Positions 46,684 to 57,377 of a stretch of DNA of 64,000 nt are shown piece after piece (position 1 is the stretch's first letter; every line of letters begins with the position of its first letter). Position numbers and translations under genes: made by a program. The notes beneath the pieces are model-generated. The model saw only the letters and a program-made list of their open reading frames with translations. It was not told the origin of the DNA and did not search any database. The stretch comes from Gymnopilus junonius (Eukaryota; Basidiomycota; Agaricomycetes; Agaricales; Galerinaceae), in NCBI GenBank assembly GCA_015501075.1, contig JADNYJ010000100.1, forward strand, positions 1-64,000, read 5' to 3'.

Positions 46684-47271
46684 TCAGAAATCTGGCATAA
46701 AGAAATAAATTCCCTCACAATTCCAGTCAGATTTATTTGCAATTTCTTTGATCTCTGCAACAAGCTCCTTGAGCTTCGCCTCTCCCTGCGGTTCCATGAT
46801 ATCGTATTGCCATCTTTCCGAGGGCGCGACGTCAGTTACAACGTCAAGTTGAGGGAGGATACGAGGCGGGGTTAACCTCCTATTGCTAGGTGTATATTCG
46901 TAGACGGAGACCCGTGTACCCATAGCGCTTACACCATAGAGGCGTGGAATGGCAAGACATGAGGAAGCGAATTCGAGAAACATATCACGCATTTGTTCGT
47001 CCGCTTCTTTGCGTAAGGCGGGACAATTAATTGCGACCGCAGTTTTGACTTGAAGAAAAAAAATGGGCGTAGTTCCTTTCTTGATAATATAGAAAAGACT
47101 GAATTCATTGGAATCATGCAAACGTTTAGGCAGAGGAACGACTTGGTAATGGCTCGCCGGAGGGAAGAGATTTAGCATGAGGGTGTTGAAGGGGCCAGAG
47201 TATTCACAGTCGTCGGTGGTGGATGAGTTGACGAGTTCAAACTGTAGCGCAATAAATTCATCCCAAGGCAT
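46684..47271 (-). CDS. uncharacterised agaricomycete protein (195 aa)
   Basis: A single exon from a true ATG. The sequence runs FNTLMLNLFPP, then VVPLPKR, then a strand pair ending PIFFLQVKTA, a charged helix EADEQMRDMF, then IPRLYGVSAMGTRVSVYEY, VVTDVAPSERWQYDI and a C-terminal acidic helix. Proteins of this pattern are frequent in mushroom genomes and have no assigned function as far as I know. The central FFLQVKTA, a hydrophobic strand ending in a charged residue, is reminiscent of restriction-endonuclease-like folds (weak inference). The gene is divergent from ATG7, about 450 bp away. Confidence 0.6.
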   Translation of the reverse strand: MPWDEFIALQFELVNSSTTDDCEYSGPFNTLMLNLFPPASHYQVVPLPKRLHDSNEFSLFYIIKKGTTPIFFLQVKTAVAINCPALRKEADEQMRDMFLEFASSCLAIPRLYGVSAMGTRVSVYEYTPSNRRLTPPRILPQLDVVTDVAPSERWQYDIMEPQGEAKLKELVAEIKEIANKSDWNCEGIYFFMPDF

Positions 47272-47725
47272 GCCAGTAAAAATACAGGGTAGAGTCTTGG
47301 CAGGAGTCCAAGGTGCAGATCAAGACATTCGCTGGTCTTGGCCAGCCGATATCTCCGTGGCGCATCTTTCTAGATAAGATAAGATCATCTCTCGTTGGCA
47401 TGACTCGGATATAGCGCCCTCTGACAAGTCCGCTTTGAACTTCCTCTTGTTTTTCTCCTGGTATCCTGCTTAGAGGAATTGCTGAAATACCCAATCCAGA
47501 CAGTTTTAATCTCACTGCTGACGCCCAAATAGTCTCTGTTACGTTGTACGACTTCCAACTCCAGTTTTCCGTAATCGACATCCGCAAACCGCATTTGTAA
47601 TCTGCTATCTTGATTTTCTTCTACGATACCCGACTTGGTTCGCATGTATTTCTCGTAAAATGAGATATATGAACTGATTACTAACACGTGTCGCCAGACA
47701 ACACGAGCCTTTTCCATCTTTCATC
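47272..47725. promoter_or_regulatory. divergent upstream region with a GATAAG pair
   Basis: 454 bp between the uncharacterised gene and ATG7. At 47373-47386 it contains GATAAGATAAGATC, two tandem GATA-factor-type sites. A minus-strand frame of 110 codons from an ATG next to ATG7 (47717-47385) has a protein-like stretch (LQMRFADVDYGKLELEVVQ) but no identifiable family, so an additional small divergent gene is possible. Confidence 0.35.
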
Positions 47726-50446
47726 ATGCCAATTGTACAATTCGCGCCCTTTTCATCGCTAGTCCAACCTTCGTTATGGCACAGGCTTTCGGACCTCAAG
47801 ATCGATGTCCTTAAACTGTCAGACCATGCAGTTCCGATATCAGGATCATATTCCATCGGGAGGTCCGTTAAAGACCGAGAGACGGGCCAGGAAATAACTC
47901 TGCCATGCAATCTGACTGTCGGAGCGGAATCTTTCGAGGAGAATCACAAGTGAGCAGGGCTTGCCTTGATTTGACGCGCCAATATGATTTCATGAATCTG
48001 CAAACAGACCTCCTCTTGGCTCCATTTCCACTATCGGAACGCTCAAGAACTACAATACGATCGAGGAATTCAAAGCGGCTGATAAAACGGCCTTGTTCAA
48101 CCAAGAAGCTCAGCTAGTGCGTTTCTTGCATTCTATCCACCTTATGGATTATATGAATGCTCAACTTTCTGATAGATCTGGGATCATATATTAAAGACGC
48201 GTGATACAGCTCAGCTAAACCGATTCTTGCTTATCACCTTTGCCGATCTCAAGAAATACAAATATTATTACTGGTTCTCGTTCCCGCCTTCGTGTCCAAG
48301 CCTACATGGGAGATTGGAGAGGAGGGCTGGAAGAGCGGGAATGAGGAACTGGGTGATGATCGAGTAAGCTTCACTAGTTCTAATAACTATCATAACATCT
48401 ATCTAATTTTCCTGTTAGTTGCTGTCTATTCATGCTCAATTACACGCACAGTTGCCTACTCTCCTTACTTCCTTCTGAAGAAAAAACTATCTGGAGAAGT
48501 TGAGATCGCACCCGTAGAAGACTACGAAACGTTCTACGCGTCAGTTCCTCAGAACAAGTAAGTGTTGGTTATTCTCCTTTAACAATCTCTCATCATCTCA
48601 ATAGCAAACATCGGCTTCATAGACCCCTCAGCCGACCCCGCCAACCCAGGCTGGCCACTCCGCAATCTCCTTGCATACCTCCGCGCTTTATACCCCACAA
48701 CTACCTCCACCTTACGCATCCTGCGATGGCGAGACTCGGAACCACCCTCATCGCCCAATGCGACCTGGAAGAGTCAGATCGGCGTTCTTTCAGTCTCTAC
48801 AACAGCAGAGCAACCAACCACTACTGTAACGACGAGGCCATCCGCTGTTGGTTGGGAGAAAACCCGCAGGGTAAGCTCGGGCCACGTGCAGCAGATTTGG
48901 CACCTATGATGGATCCGACGAGGTATGTGTGCGATTTCTTCGTCAGAATTCGCCTTCTGAGATTTATTGATAGGCTAGCTGCCCAAGCCGTTGATTTGAA
49001 TCTGAAGCTCATGAGATGGCGCATCCTGCCCGAGCTCGATTTGGACAAGATTTCTTCCACTAAATGTCTGCTCCTTGGTGCTGGAACGCTGGGATGCTAC
49101 GTTGCGCGGGCTCTGATGGTAATTTCATCTACTCTTTCTTGGTCTAGCTATTCTGACTCCTTTGCTAGGGATGGGGCGTCCGCACAATCACGCTTGTAGA
49201 TTCTGGCAAAGTGTCGTTTTCAAATCCCGTTCGTCAACCACTCTTCGAGTTTTCGGACTGCTTGGATGGAGGCAAGCCCAAAGCAGAGACTGCTGCTGCT
49301 GCTTTGAAGAGAATCTACCCTGGCATCGTAGGTTCATCTCCGTGCTCCTGTTCATAGAATATTGACCAATTTTTTCTGCATATCAGAACGCTACTGGGCA
49401 CACCCTTGCTATCCCCATGCCAGGACACCCTATCCCACCCAGTCCTGCCTCGCAAGCACAGGCCAAGGCAGATGTAGAGAAGCTCGAGAAATTGATCGAT
49501 GAACATGATGTTGTCTTTTTGTTGATGGACTCGAGAGAAAGTAGGTGGTTGCCTACTGTCATTTGCGCTGCGAAGGGGAAGGTTTGTGATTCTTCAAGGC
49601 ATGGGCATATTTCAGCTGTTGACCCATTACCTGGCCTAGATTGTACTGAATACTGCACTTGGATTTGACACCTATCTCGTGATGCGACATGGTGCTCGTG
49701 TTTCGTCGTTATCTACTGGGAAAGATGGGAAGCCACATCAGAAGTTGGGATGCTATTACTGCAATGACATTGTCGCTCCAGCTGATGTGCGTATTTTTCT
49801 CTGAGGCGCACGTGAAAGGTTTTCTGACTAACTTTGAATTCAATTTTCAGTCGCTGACTGACCGAACACTCGACCAAATGTGTACCGTCACCAGGCCAGG
49901 CTTGGCACCTATCGCGGCTGCGACGGCTGTGGAACTTTTGGCTTCGCTTCTTCAGCATCCGGAAGGGTACGTGACCATCTTACCTGCCGAGACTTAGAAG
50001 CAGGGTGCTTATGATGTGCACTACATTATGCAACAGTGTATATTCGCCCGCCCCTCCACCCAATACCAACCAACCTGTCCATCCTGACTCATCAGATGGT
50101 ATCAATAGCGTCCTCGGAACGGTGCCGCACCAACTGCGCGGTTTCCTTAACCAATTCAGAACCATGCCGCTGGTAGGCGCGGCGTATGATAAATGCACTG
50201 GATGCAGTGAGACAGTGAGCGGCTCTATGATTAAGCCCTCATTCTTGATTACGAAGTAACCTGTTGTTCTGAAGGTCTTGAAAGCTTACGAGACGGAAGG
50301 GTTCTCCATGCTTCTGCAGGCATTCAATGATGCCAAGTATCTTGAGACATTGACGGGTTTGGATAAGTTGTATAATGAAGGTGACGATTTGTTGGAGAGC
50401 GTCGATTGGCATGAAGAAGGAGAGGGTGATGAAGATGACTTTTGAA
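47726..50446 (+). CDS. ATG7: Atg7, E1-like enzyme of autophagy (frame interrupted)
   Basis: Twelve exons: 47726-47949, 48008-48116, 48176-48363, 48419-48557, 48605-48922, 48974-49118, 49169-49327, 49387-49581, 49640-49786, 49851-49966, 50037-50214 and 50275-50446; about 697 aa. The N-terminal domain starts [20 protein letters not shown] and includes [15 protein letters not shown] and [16 protein letters not shown]. The E1 core has [16 protein letters not shown] (nucleotide binding), [19 protein letters not shown] and the catalytic-Cys motif [15 protein letters not shown]. The C-terminal acidic tail ([10 protein letters not shown]) binds Atg3 in the family. Atg7 activates Atg8 and Atg12. Three single-base losses break the frame, at 48283-48285, 48455-48456 and 48859-48862, and the 48557/48605 junction also does not close. 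The protein sequence around each is normal, so assembly errors are more likely than decay. Confidence 0.9.
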
Positions 50447-50633
50447 CTGTATAACATGTAGAATCTTCGTTGGAAGGGTCGTGTATGTGTAATTTTAGGG
50501 ATCGTGGAATGACATTGTATCGTGAAATACAGTAAGAAAGCTATTAGTACAATTTAAGATGAGTGCTTCGTAACCGATCTTCTCCTTGCGTTGTCCTAAA
50601 ACCCTAATAGAAATAAATAGAAATATCTGACGT
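50447..50633. other. short convergent gap
   Basis: 187 bp between the ATG7 stop and the stop of the diverged barrel paralogue. Overlapping 3' ends are likely. Confidence 0.5.
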
Positions 50634-51455
50634 TCAAAAGGTGCAGGTTAAGACTGCATCGCGGATATGTATGGCGCTTATTTGTCGGATGTCGGAAAGC
50701 ATGGATTGCAGCGGCCCATGCAGTGCTTTATTACGATCCTATCGAGAGAAAATTAACTTATCAGTAATGAAAAGAGAGGAGGGCGACATTACTCACCTGC
50801 ACGCTTTTCCAACCAATGATTCCGATCTCCAATGTATCCTTCTCCACGGAAGGACCCCAACATGAGGATAAACAACCAGATAGGCACCTCATCTCCTTCT
50901 TCAGTTTTTCGATGAGCGGGGCCAGCTCAAATCCCCGGTCATGTAATGGTCTGAGGGTGATATATATGAATTGAGTGATGGGTGAAGAGAGAGCCTGTTC
51001 AAAGTCGGTAAGGCTGTTGATGAGGACTTGGGCTGGCTGTGTTGAGCCATCCATAGCTTCTAGCATCGGGAGGACAAGGTCGGTATAGGCTTCATGTTTC
51101 ATTATATCGCGGTGGTGATCAAGGCTTCGCCATACTAGAGAGGTCGTTGGAATGAGCGTTCTTGCTCTCGGAGACGAGCAATAGATACACAGACCTGATA
51201 CCCAAATTTTGGAAACCGAGTTTCCTTCGAGTTCATCGCCTTGATAATGGCTGCATGACCATAGTAAGACATGACAATAAACGAAGGCAGGACGGGGACT
51301 ACAGACGCGATGAGGCCAGGTCCATTTTTGGCCGACGCGCGGTTCACTGCGTACAGCATGTCATTGGGATGCTGGAGGAAGGCGTGGGAGGGGCTGAACC
51401 AGATGATTTCTGGCGCCAGAGGAACGACGACACTATTACGCTGAAAGACGTTCAT
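50634..51455 (-). CDS. diverged member of the two-half alpha/beta-barrel family
   Basis: The layout is related to the array at 38.8-45.8 kb: a first half from MNVFQRNSVVVPLAPEIIWF with FSPSHAFLQHP, then WRSLDHHRDIMKHEAYTDLV in the place of the array's WETLQHHQKLMAHPEYP, then ITQFIYITLRPLHD, then the hallmark CWGPSVEKDTLEIGIIGWKS before the last intron, and an RNKALHGPLQSML tail. The alignment is by motif order and exon position rather than high identity. The start at 51455 is the first true ATG. The junction between the first exon and the WRSLDHH exon is uncertain. A diverged, dispersed paralogue suggests the family is older than the tandem array. Confidence 0.55.
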
Positions 51456-52088
51456 GAACACGAAGCGACCAGAGACCACTGACGAAAGCTGCAGTCGGTC
51501 CGACAAGTCGGGTGCATATGTATGAGGTCCGCTCTTATGTGTTTTGCATTACGCCTACTCGGGAAAAGACGCGGACCCTTTTTTGAGACCCGCCGTAAGT
51601 CAGAAGGTACAGGCGATCGGCGCCGTTGTACTAGAAGCGCGGGGGACGGGCATAAGCATCGAACTTTCGATTGGCACGCTCAATATGTTTGAAACCAACC
51701 CTTTGCTTTGCCAAGGTTGTCTGGAACTGCTAGCCATGCTATTTTTGTACAGCTATTTTTAGTTCTCGTCCCTTTTTGCAAGTCTAGAGAAGCCTTGGCC
51801 TCGATCCGAGTTGAATAGGATAGCTTCCTGATAGCTTCTTGACATTGACCTATAGGAAGGGACCGCAATGTTAAAACCTAGAATCTTGATACTTTACCAA
51901 TGGCCGGATGATGACGGTAAGCTGCATCCAGGTCCCATGTTGTCCCATGGCGCAACCGACTGTGACCGGACACGGCGGACAGAGGGCATCCATGACGTCA
52001 AGACCACCTTTACATGGCGTCTATTTTTGGGCCACTTTAAAGGCCTCGCGATAATTGCCTTGTATCTCCAACTCCAAACTCCCTCGCT
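51456..52088. promoter_or_regulatory. divergent upstream region, barrel paralogue / phosphate carrier
   Basis: 633 bp with two outward-facing genes. No clear TATA box was identified for the carrier; a frame at 51868-52314 overlaps its first exon in another frame and is not called. Confidence 0.4.
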
Positions 52089-53439
52089 ATGTCAGATAGC
52101 AAAGCGCAAGCCTCAGGGCCAGTTCCCGGGCCTCGACCATTCTCTGTTCCTCAGTTTACAAGCAGCGATTATACCTCATTTTTCTTTGCCGGTGCTCTTT
52201 GCTGCACGTAGGTGCTTTATCTTAAAATACTTGTTCTTCACCCTACTAAACAATTCTTTTTTGTTGTGTAGGGTGAGCCATGGAGCAATGACACGTACGT
52301 GTTATACAAACTAGAAATGTTTTGGGGACCTAACTGATGACGTTCTGGGATTTTACAGCCGTTGACGTTGTGAAAACCCGCATTCAAATCGACCCAGTGT
52401 TCAGAGGCCACTCATTTATCTCTGGCACGAGACATATCATCTCGACAGAAGGCCCGCGTGCCCTCCTGACAGGCTTTGGTCCCACAGCCGTAGGGTACTT
52501 TGTGCAAGGAGGAGCCAAGTTTTCCGGATATGAGTTCTGGAAGAAGACGTTTGTGCAGATCGCAGGAAGCCAAGAGAGCGCTGTCGCTAACCGAACTGCA
52601 ATCTACCTGGGTGCTGCAAGTGTTGCGGAGTACGTTGTTATATACATTAGCCCTTTTCAATTCGGGAATATGGCCAATGATATCCTCCAAGATTCTTTGC
52701 AGATATCCTTTTGACACCTTTGGAAGCAACTCGTATTCGCCTTGTTTCTCAAAGGGGGTACGCCACAGGACTTGTCTCGGGGTTCACTCGATTGGCACGA
52801 GAAGGAGGCCTGCGTGAAATGTACGCGGGCTTTCTCCCAATATTATGCAAGTAAGTTTTCATTTCGTCTCGGCATCTCCTTCCGTATAAGACTCGTTAAA
52901 TAATAACCCCCCAAGACAGATACCGTATGCAATCGGCCAATTCACTGTGAACGAGTTCTGCCATGAAGTCGTATTTCGATCGCTTACCAGCGAAAGAAAA
53001 CGACATATCGAAAATTCGCCGACTTTAAAATATACTGTCGCCTTGGGATGCGGTGTTATCGCCGGTTTCGCTGCTGCCATTCTCAGCCAAGTGAGAATGC
53101 AATTTACTCATCCTCATTGGTCAATCTCATTGGTTATCTCTTTTCCTTACAGCCGGCAGATACTCTCCTCTCACAAATTAATAAGGGACACGGACCTACA
53201 GGGTCAATGCCCCACCGACTTGCCGTACTGGCACGCGAAGCCGGCTTCCGCGGCCTCTTTGCGGGACTTGGACCAAGGATGATCATGACTGCCGGCCTCG
53301 TCTCTTCACAGTTCTTGCTTTATGGAATTATTAAGGATGGTGCGTCCAGACCTCACATGAACGAATGCATTTTCATCTTGATTGATTAGCACTGGGTGCT
53401 CCTCCGGGTATTGAGATCCACAAGCCTGCAAAGGCCTAG
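52089..53439 (+). CDS. MIR1: mitochondrial phosphate carrier, MIR1 type
   Basis: The seven-exon model is 52089-52207, 52272-52294, 52359-52629, 52692-52850, 52916-53090, 53153-53339 and 53390-53439, giving 327 aa with exact closure. Exon 2 is 23 nt. Three repeats each carry the mitochondrial-carrier signature: [20 protein letters not shown] and [10 protein letters not shown]. Phosphate-carrier landmarks include [33 protein letters not shown] and the C-terminal [20 protein letters not shown]. The product imports phosphate with protons (or exchanges hydroxide) across the inner membrane for ATP synthesis. Several short introns have unusual acceptors (CCAAG), chosen because only they keep frame. 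MIR1 rather than PIC2 is a motif-based judgement. Confidence 0.9.
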
Positions 53440-53666
53440 AAACATACCATGGTGGTCTGTGGACTTCAAGGACTTTACATTGTACAAGGGTTGAGGACAA
53501 TGTGTAGATTTATTTTAATGTACTTTGTTCTTCGATAGATAATAGATTAAATTAGAGATAAGAAGCGAGGACGGAATATATACATGGATTACCGAAGGCA
53601 ATAGTGAGGTTGAATCACACAAAACGGAAGGACCAACAAAATATCAGAGTATAGAGGACAATGCCC
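53440..53666. other. short convergent gap
   Basis: 227 bp between the carrier stop and the stop of the coiled-coil gene. No feature seen. Confidence 0.5.
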
Positions 53667-55386
53667 TTAGGCTTGACCAGTAGGCTGTTTTGACAACGAA
53701 ACATGAACGTCAATATTGTGACAAAGAGCAAGACACTCACCACTTTCTCCTTGTCATTTTGTCCTGCGATCTTATCAAGGATCTTGTCAAACCAACTGCC
53801 TTTTTCTTCGGGTGCCACCTGCGTTTGAGGCTGTTGGATCTCCGAAGGCGCGCTAACCTCTTGACCTTGCTTTCCCGTCTCTTTCCCCTTTTCGTTCGCC
53901 GTTTGCTTTTCAGGGTTCCTACCCAAAAGATTGTCCAAGAAACTAGACTTGCTCCTCGCATGCGCCGGACGCTTATTGACATTACCGCCATCTTCTGCGC
54001 TACTGAAGGTCGTTTTGCTGCCGGATGCACTAGGAGCTGGGCTACCCGCTCCTTTCGGGTTGCAACAGGACTAGCCAAAGGCCCCAACCAGCTCCATCGG
54101 CGCTTGGAGATGCTGGGCGTCTCAGGAAGCGCAAATCCCTCATGGATAGTCTCCACGGTCTCGATGATTTGTTGACCAGGAGCTAGATTCTTATCGGATA
54201 GAGAATACTTGGTGCCTTGTGCGGAGACGATGGTCAAGAGAGTTTTGCCCGGGGCAGAGATAGGCTGGCCGTTGGGTCCTGGAGCGAGGCCACCCTGGTG
54301 GATGCGTTTCACCCTTTCGACGACTTGGTCGCCTGGCTGGAGGTCGTCGGGGGACACTTTAGCTCTGGGTTCTTCTACAATTTCGTTGCTGCTTTTGGTT
54401 GTATCATTGGGTTGCACAGGCATGAGATTCCTGTCTTGTACGTATTCATTTGGGAGTGGGACGCAGGGAGTCATGAAAGATATGGGTTTGTCGATGTCCA
54501 AATGTCTAGATGACTTCGTCGGGGAGGATTTCTCCGTATCCTTAATAGTGATAAGCTTCAAGGTTACATCAGAAGGTGTGCCTTGACGAGCCATAGCAGG
54601 CATTTCTTCCTCGCTCATAGATAGACTCGTGCCCTCTGCGTCCCCATCTTGGGGATGACCTGTAGAGTTTCCGTTCCCGATGCCGTTCCGCTGGTCGATG
54701 GTGCCCATATGAGCATTCGTGCCCATTCCAGAAGTAGAAGCATTGCCTAAACCGTCGTGTTCCATGTCAGACAAGGACTTCCGTGTGTGTAAATCTGAGT
54801 TATGGAAGTAACGTGAGTGTTGTTGCAGAGCTTTGGGAACAACCATGAAGCTTACCTTTGTGGACGTCTTCGCCTCGGATAATGTTACACCCTCCAAAGT
54901 CATCGCTGGTACTGGCGCGGCTTGCAACAGGGTTCAAGTTAGGGCGGCTGCAATCCCCGTTGGTATGAGGCAAGCTCGCTTCCTTGGCCAATGGTGCGCC
55001 ACCTACGGCGGCAACTGCATTATTAAATGAGTGTTTGAGTCGTGATGCCGGGGATACAGAGTGAGATATTAACCTGCAAGACCAGAGGTCGTTGGACTAT
55101 TTCCATTCCCCATCTGCGACGAGGCCATGTCGAGGGTGTCCTTCGTGGTTTTAGCCGCTGATAACATAAAAGGGTAGGTATCAGATGATTATAGATCCTA
55201 GATGTAAGACCAACCATTTCCGTTCTGCAATTCATTCTTGAGAGCTTTGATCTCAGCAAGGGCAGGAACTACAGTGTTCTGCCGGGCAGTGTGCAATTCC
55301 GCGGCAGTGTCGTTCAGCTCGGATTTAATGACTTTGATTTCTTGGAGCGTGGACTCTAGGTATCCTGGCATATTTTCGGAAGACAT
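53667..55386 (-). CDS. uncharacterised coiled-coil, low-complexity protein (about 495 aa)
   Basis: Five exons (55386-55215, 55157-55074, 55014-54856, 54794-53741 and 53684-53667). Their sum is one base short of a multiple of three, and a single extra C at 54057-54059 (a CCC run on the coding strand) restores a continuous protein. The N-terminus is a coiled coil (YLESTLQEIKVIKSELNDTA). The middle is Ser/Thr/Asn-rich. Two similar modules then occur, DLQPGDQVVERVKRIHQGG and NLAPGQQIIETVETIHEGF, about 45 residues apart. The C-terminus is charged (GSWFDKILDKIAGQNDKEKV). I do not recognise a family. Paired LxPGxQxxExVxxIHxG repeats hint at a small repeated fold. It is divergent from the small gene at 55.9 kb. 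Confidence 0.6.
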
Positions 55387-55898
55387 TGGCTGCGTGTCAA
55401 ATTGTGCGTCAAAGGAAAACAGAGACAACTGTTTAAGCAGGGGTAGAAGGCTGCTATAGATGACATCTTTCCTTATTATAGGATTAAAAGAAAGGAGTAC
55501 TGGCGGTTCTTGCGTTCATGTCTTAGAAAGAGAGGAGTATGGGTGAAAAAATGCTCGAAGCTGTAGTCGCTCCAAGTGCCGACATTGCAACCTAAAATTT
55601 TCAGGAAAAAATGTCCAGATAATATCTGCGGGCAATTAATTATGGTGCTGGTTGTACATGCTGAAGATTAAACGAGGCAGAGTGAGGCCGAACGTGAAGA
55701 TTTTGTATCGAAAGCAAAAAAAAAGCATCCACCAAGGATTGAACCACAGATTCGTCGGAGGTTAAACATGTCACATGGATCAGACATAAGATAAGATAAG
55801 ATCCTCGACCCCACGGTGACGTCACTTTCAATAAAGTACTTGAACGCTCGCCCTTGCTATAATCCTCTTCAACTGCTAAATCATTCCATACAAAAACA
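55387..55898. promoter_or_regulatory. divergent upstream region with GATAAG repeats
   Basis: 512 bp between two outward-facing starts. At 55,786-55,803 an ATAAGATAAGATAAGATC block gives two GATAAG sites in tandem, the same arrangement as in the ATG7 upstream region. A run of nine A sits at about 55,718-55,726; next to a GGATTGAACC sequence it was examined as a tRNA-like signal and rejected. Confidence 0.35.
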
Positions 55899-56526
55899 AT
55901 GTCCGAACCAGTTTCTCGAGAAACTCCAATGCGCTCTGGATCTGATCTTTATGAAGGGCCCATAGCCGATCCACAAACATATGAACCTAGCCAGCCAACA
56001 CACCCTTCCTTGCCCTCTCAGCAAGTAGCACCAACGCGAGTTGATACCCTTCCTCAACAAGGTGATTTTATGTTGCGTATATTACCACCAGTGTTTTTAA
56101 CTGGATCTATCTAGCTTCCACGCAACCTGGAGATGGATCCGAAGTCCATAAACAGACCAGAGCTGCAGGTAGTAACAAGCCGAGCCAGGGTACAGGCAAG
56201 CCAGTTCCAGTTCCTTTCAAGGAGAGAGTAATAGGTATGTCATTGATGAAAGAATATTCCTGCTGAGCTGTCACTTACATGACCTATGCTGTAGGTGTCG
56301 CACAGGTCGGTTACTTGATTTCTCTGGAGTGCTGAAACATGCATGCTAAATTCATTACTGGTTTTCTATCAAACAGAAAACTCGTGGAACGGTGAATAAT
56401 TTTCATCAGGACCGTCGAGATGATATACCTAACTTTCCTTAGCTTCTGGGAAAGTCACAGCTCGTGGAACACGGCGACAAGATCTTGACAGGACAGACGA
56501 CACATGAGGAAGATCGTCATACTTGA
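55899..56526 (+). CDS. small conserved fungal protein (130 aa) with micro-exons
   Basis: The five-exon model is 55899-56061, 56115-56234, 56295-56305, 56377-56391 and 56443-56526, closing exactly at 130 aa. Exons 3 and 4 are 11 and 15 nt. The N-terminal half is Pro/Gln/Ser-rich and probably disordered. The C-terminal half, PVPFKERVIGVAQKTRGTLL followed by GKSQLVEHGDKILTGQ, is a conserved amphipathic helix pair that I associate with a short family common in basidiomycetes. Function is unknown. The absence of a signal peptide suggests a cytosolic or mitochondrial protein. Confidence 0.65.
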
Positions 56527-57377
56527 ATCCTTTAGTCACCCAGCCATTTCCTTCTTCCGGCTTGTACGTTTCTTGTGCTCTCGCAGTTTGTATTTATATG
56601 TAGCCTAGTCAGAATTTGATCGTCTTGTTTTCTTGGATGAACTCGAGATAGCGTCACTGCAGCCCTAAGGGGCAAGCTAGACCAAGGCTTGCATTCATTT
56701 TCTCCTATTATCGCGTCAACTTTGATGTTCGAGTCAGAGCCTGTCAGAGCATCTCCGGTAAATATACGCCACATGGCTTACCACACTTTCTCAAGCGAGC
56801 GTCGTGTGCGTCTCGAATTTGATCAGCGGATTGAAGACATGTAATAGGATTGCGTACAACGACGGTAGGCAGAAAGTTGGTAGGCAGGGGTATTGCGCAT
56901 ACATGTCTAAATATGTGCCTTTCCCCTGTAGATCGTCTCGAGATCTTCACGCCGTTGGTCAATGGGGTTGAACCGGCTTTTTGAACTTCGTCGAGAACTA
57001 TCCGTCAGAGATTCCGCATACGTCGCGTTACAACTCCGACTTGAATGACTCGAAAACCACTTGTAACAGCCAGAAGCCAATCGGGATAAAATACGCGTAT
57101 GGTAGACGTCAAACGAATATGTACGGTCATGGAGCTTGCATTGACAATCAAACCCATATGCTGTTCGACCATGCGGTTCATCACGGTGCCGAGCGATATA
57201 GTTATCTCCTTCAGTCAGGACCGGGTTCGCACCATGTTCAAGTACAGTTTATCTTGTTGATATCCACTGGCCGGGATCCTTGTCATATAGACTTCTTTCT
57301 TCTTCTTCCACGTACGCGTAATCCAGGTTTTGGCACCGCTGTGCTAGGCTTCTGAACGTTGAAAGTGCACGACAGCC
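56527..57377. other. 851 bp intergenic region
   Basis: A 124-codon plus-strand frame at 56981-57355 has no domain and ends 22 bp before the ABCC start. Minus-strand frames overlap it. No gene is called; the promoter of the ABCC gene must lie in the right-hand part. Confidence 0.4.

Noticed and set aside
55715..55765. tRNA-like signal on the minus strand (GGTTCAATCC followed by a run of T)
   Set aside because: The putative T stem does not pair, no acceptor-stem partner or A box was found, so only a chance B-box plus T tract remains.
56981..57355. 124-codon plus-strand frame before the ABCC gene
   Set aside because: No domain or signal peptide, and overlapping minus-strand frames are equally open.
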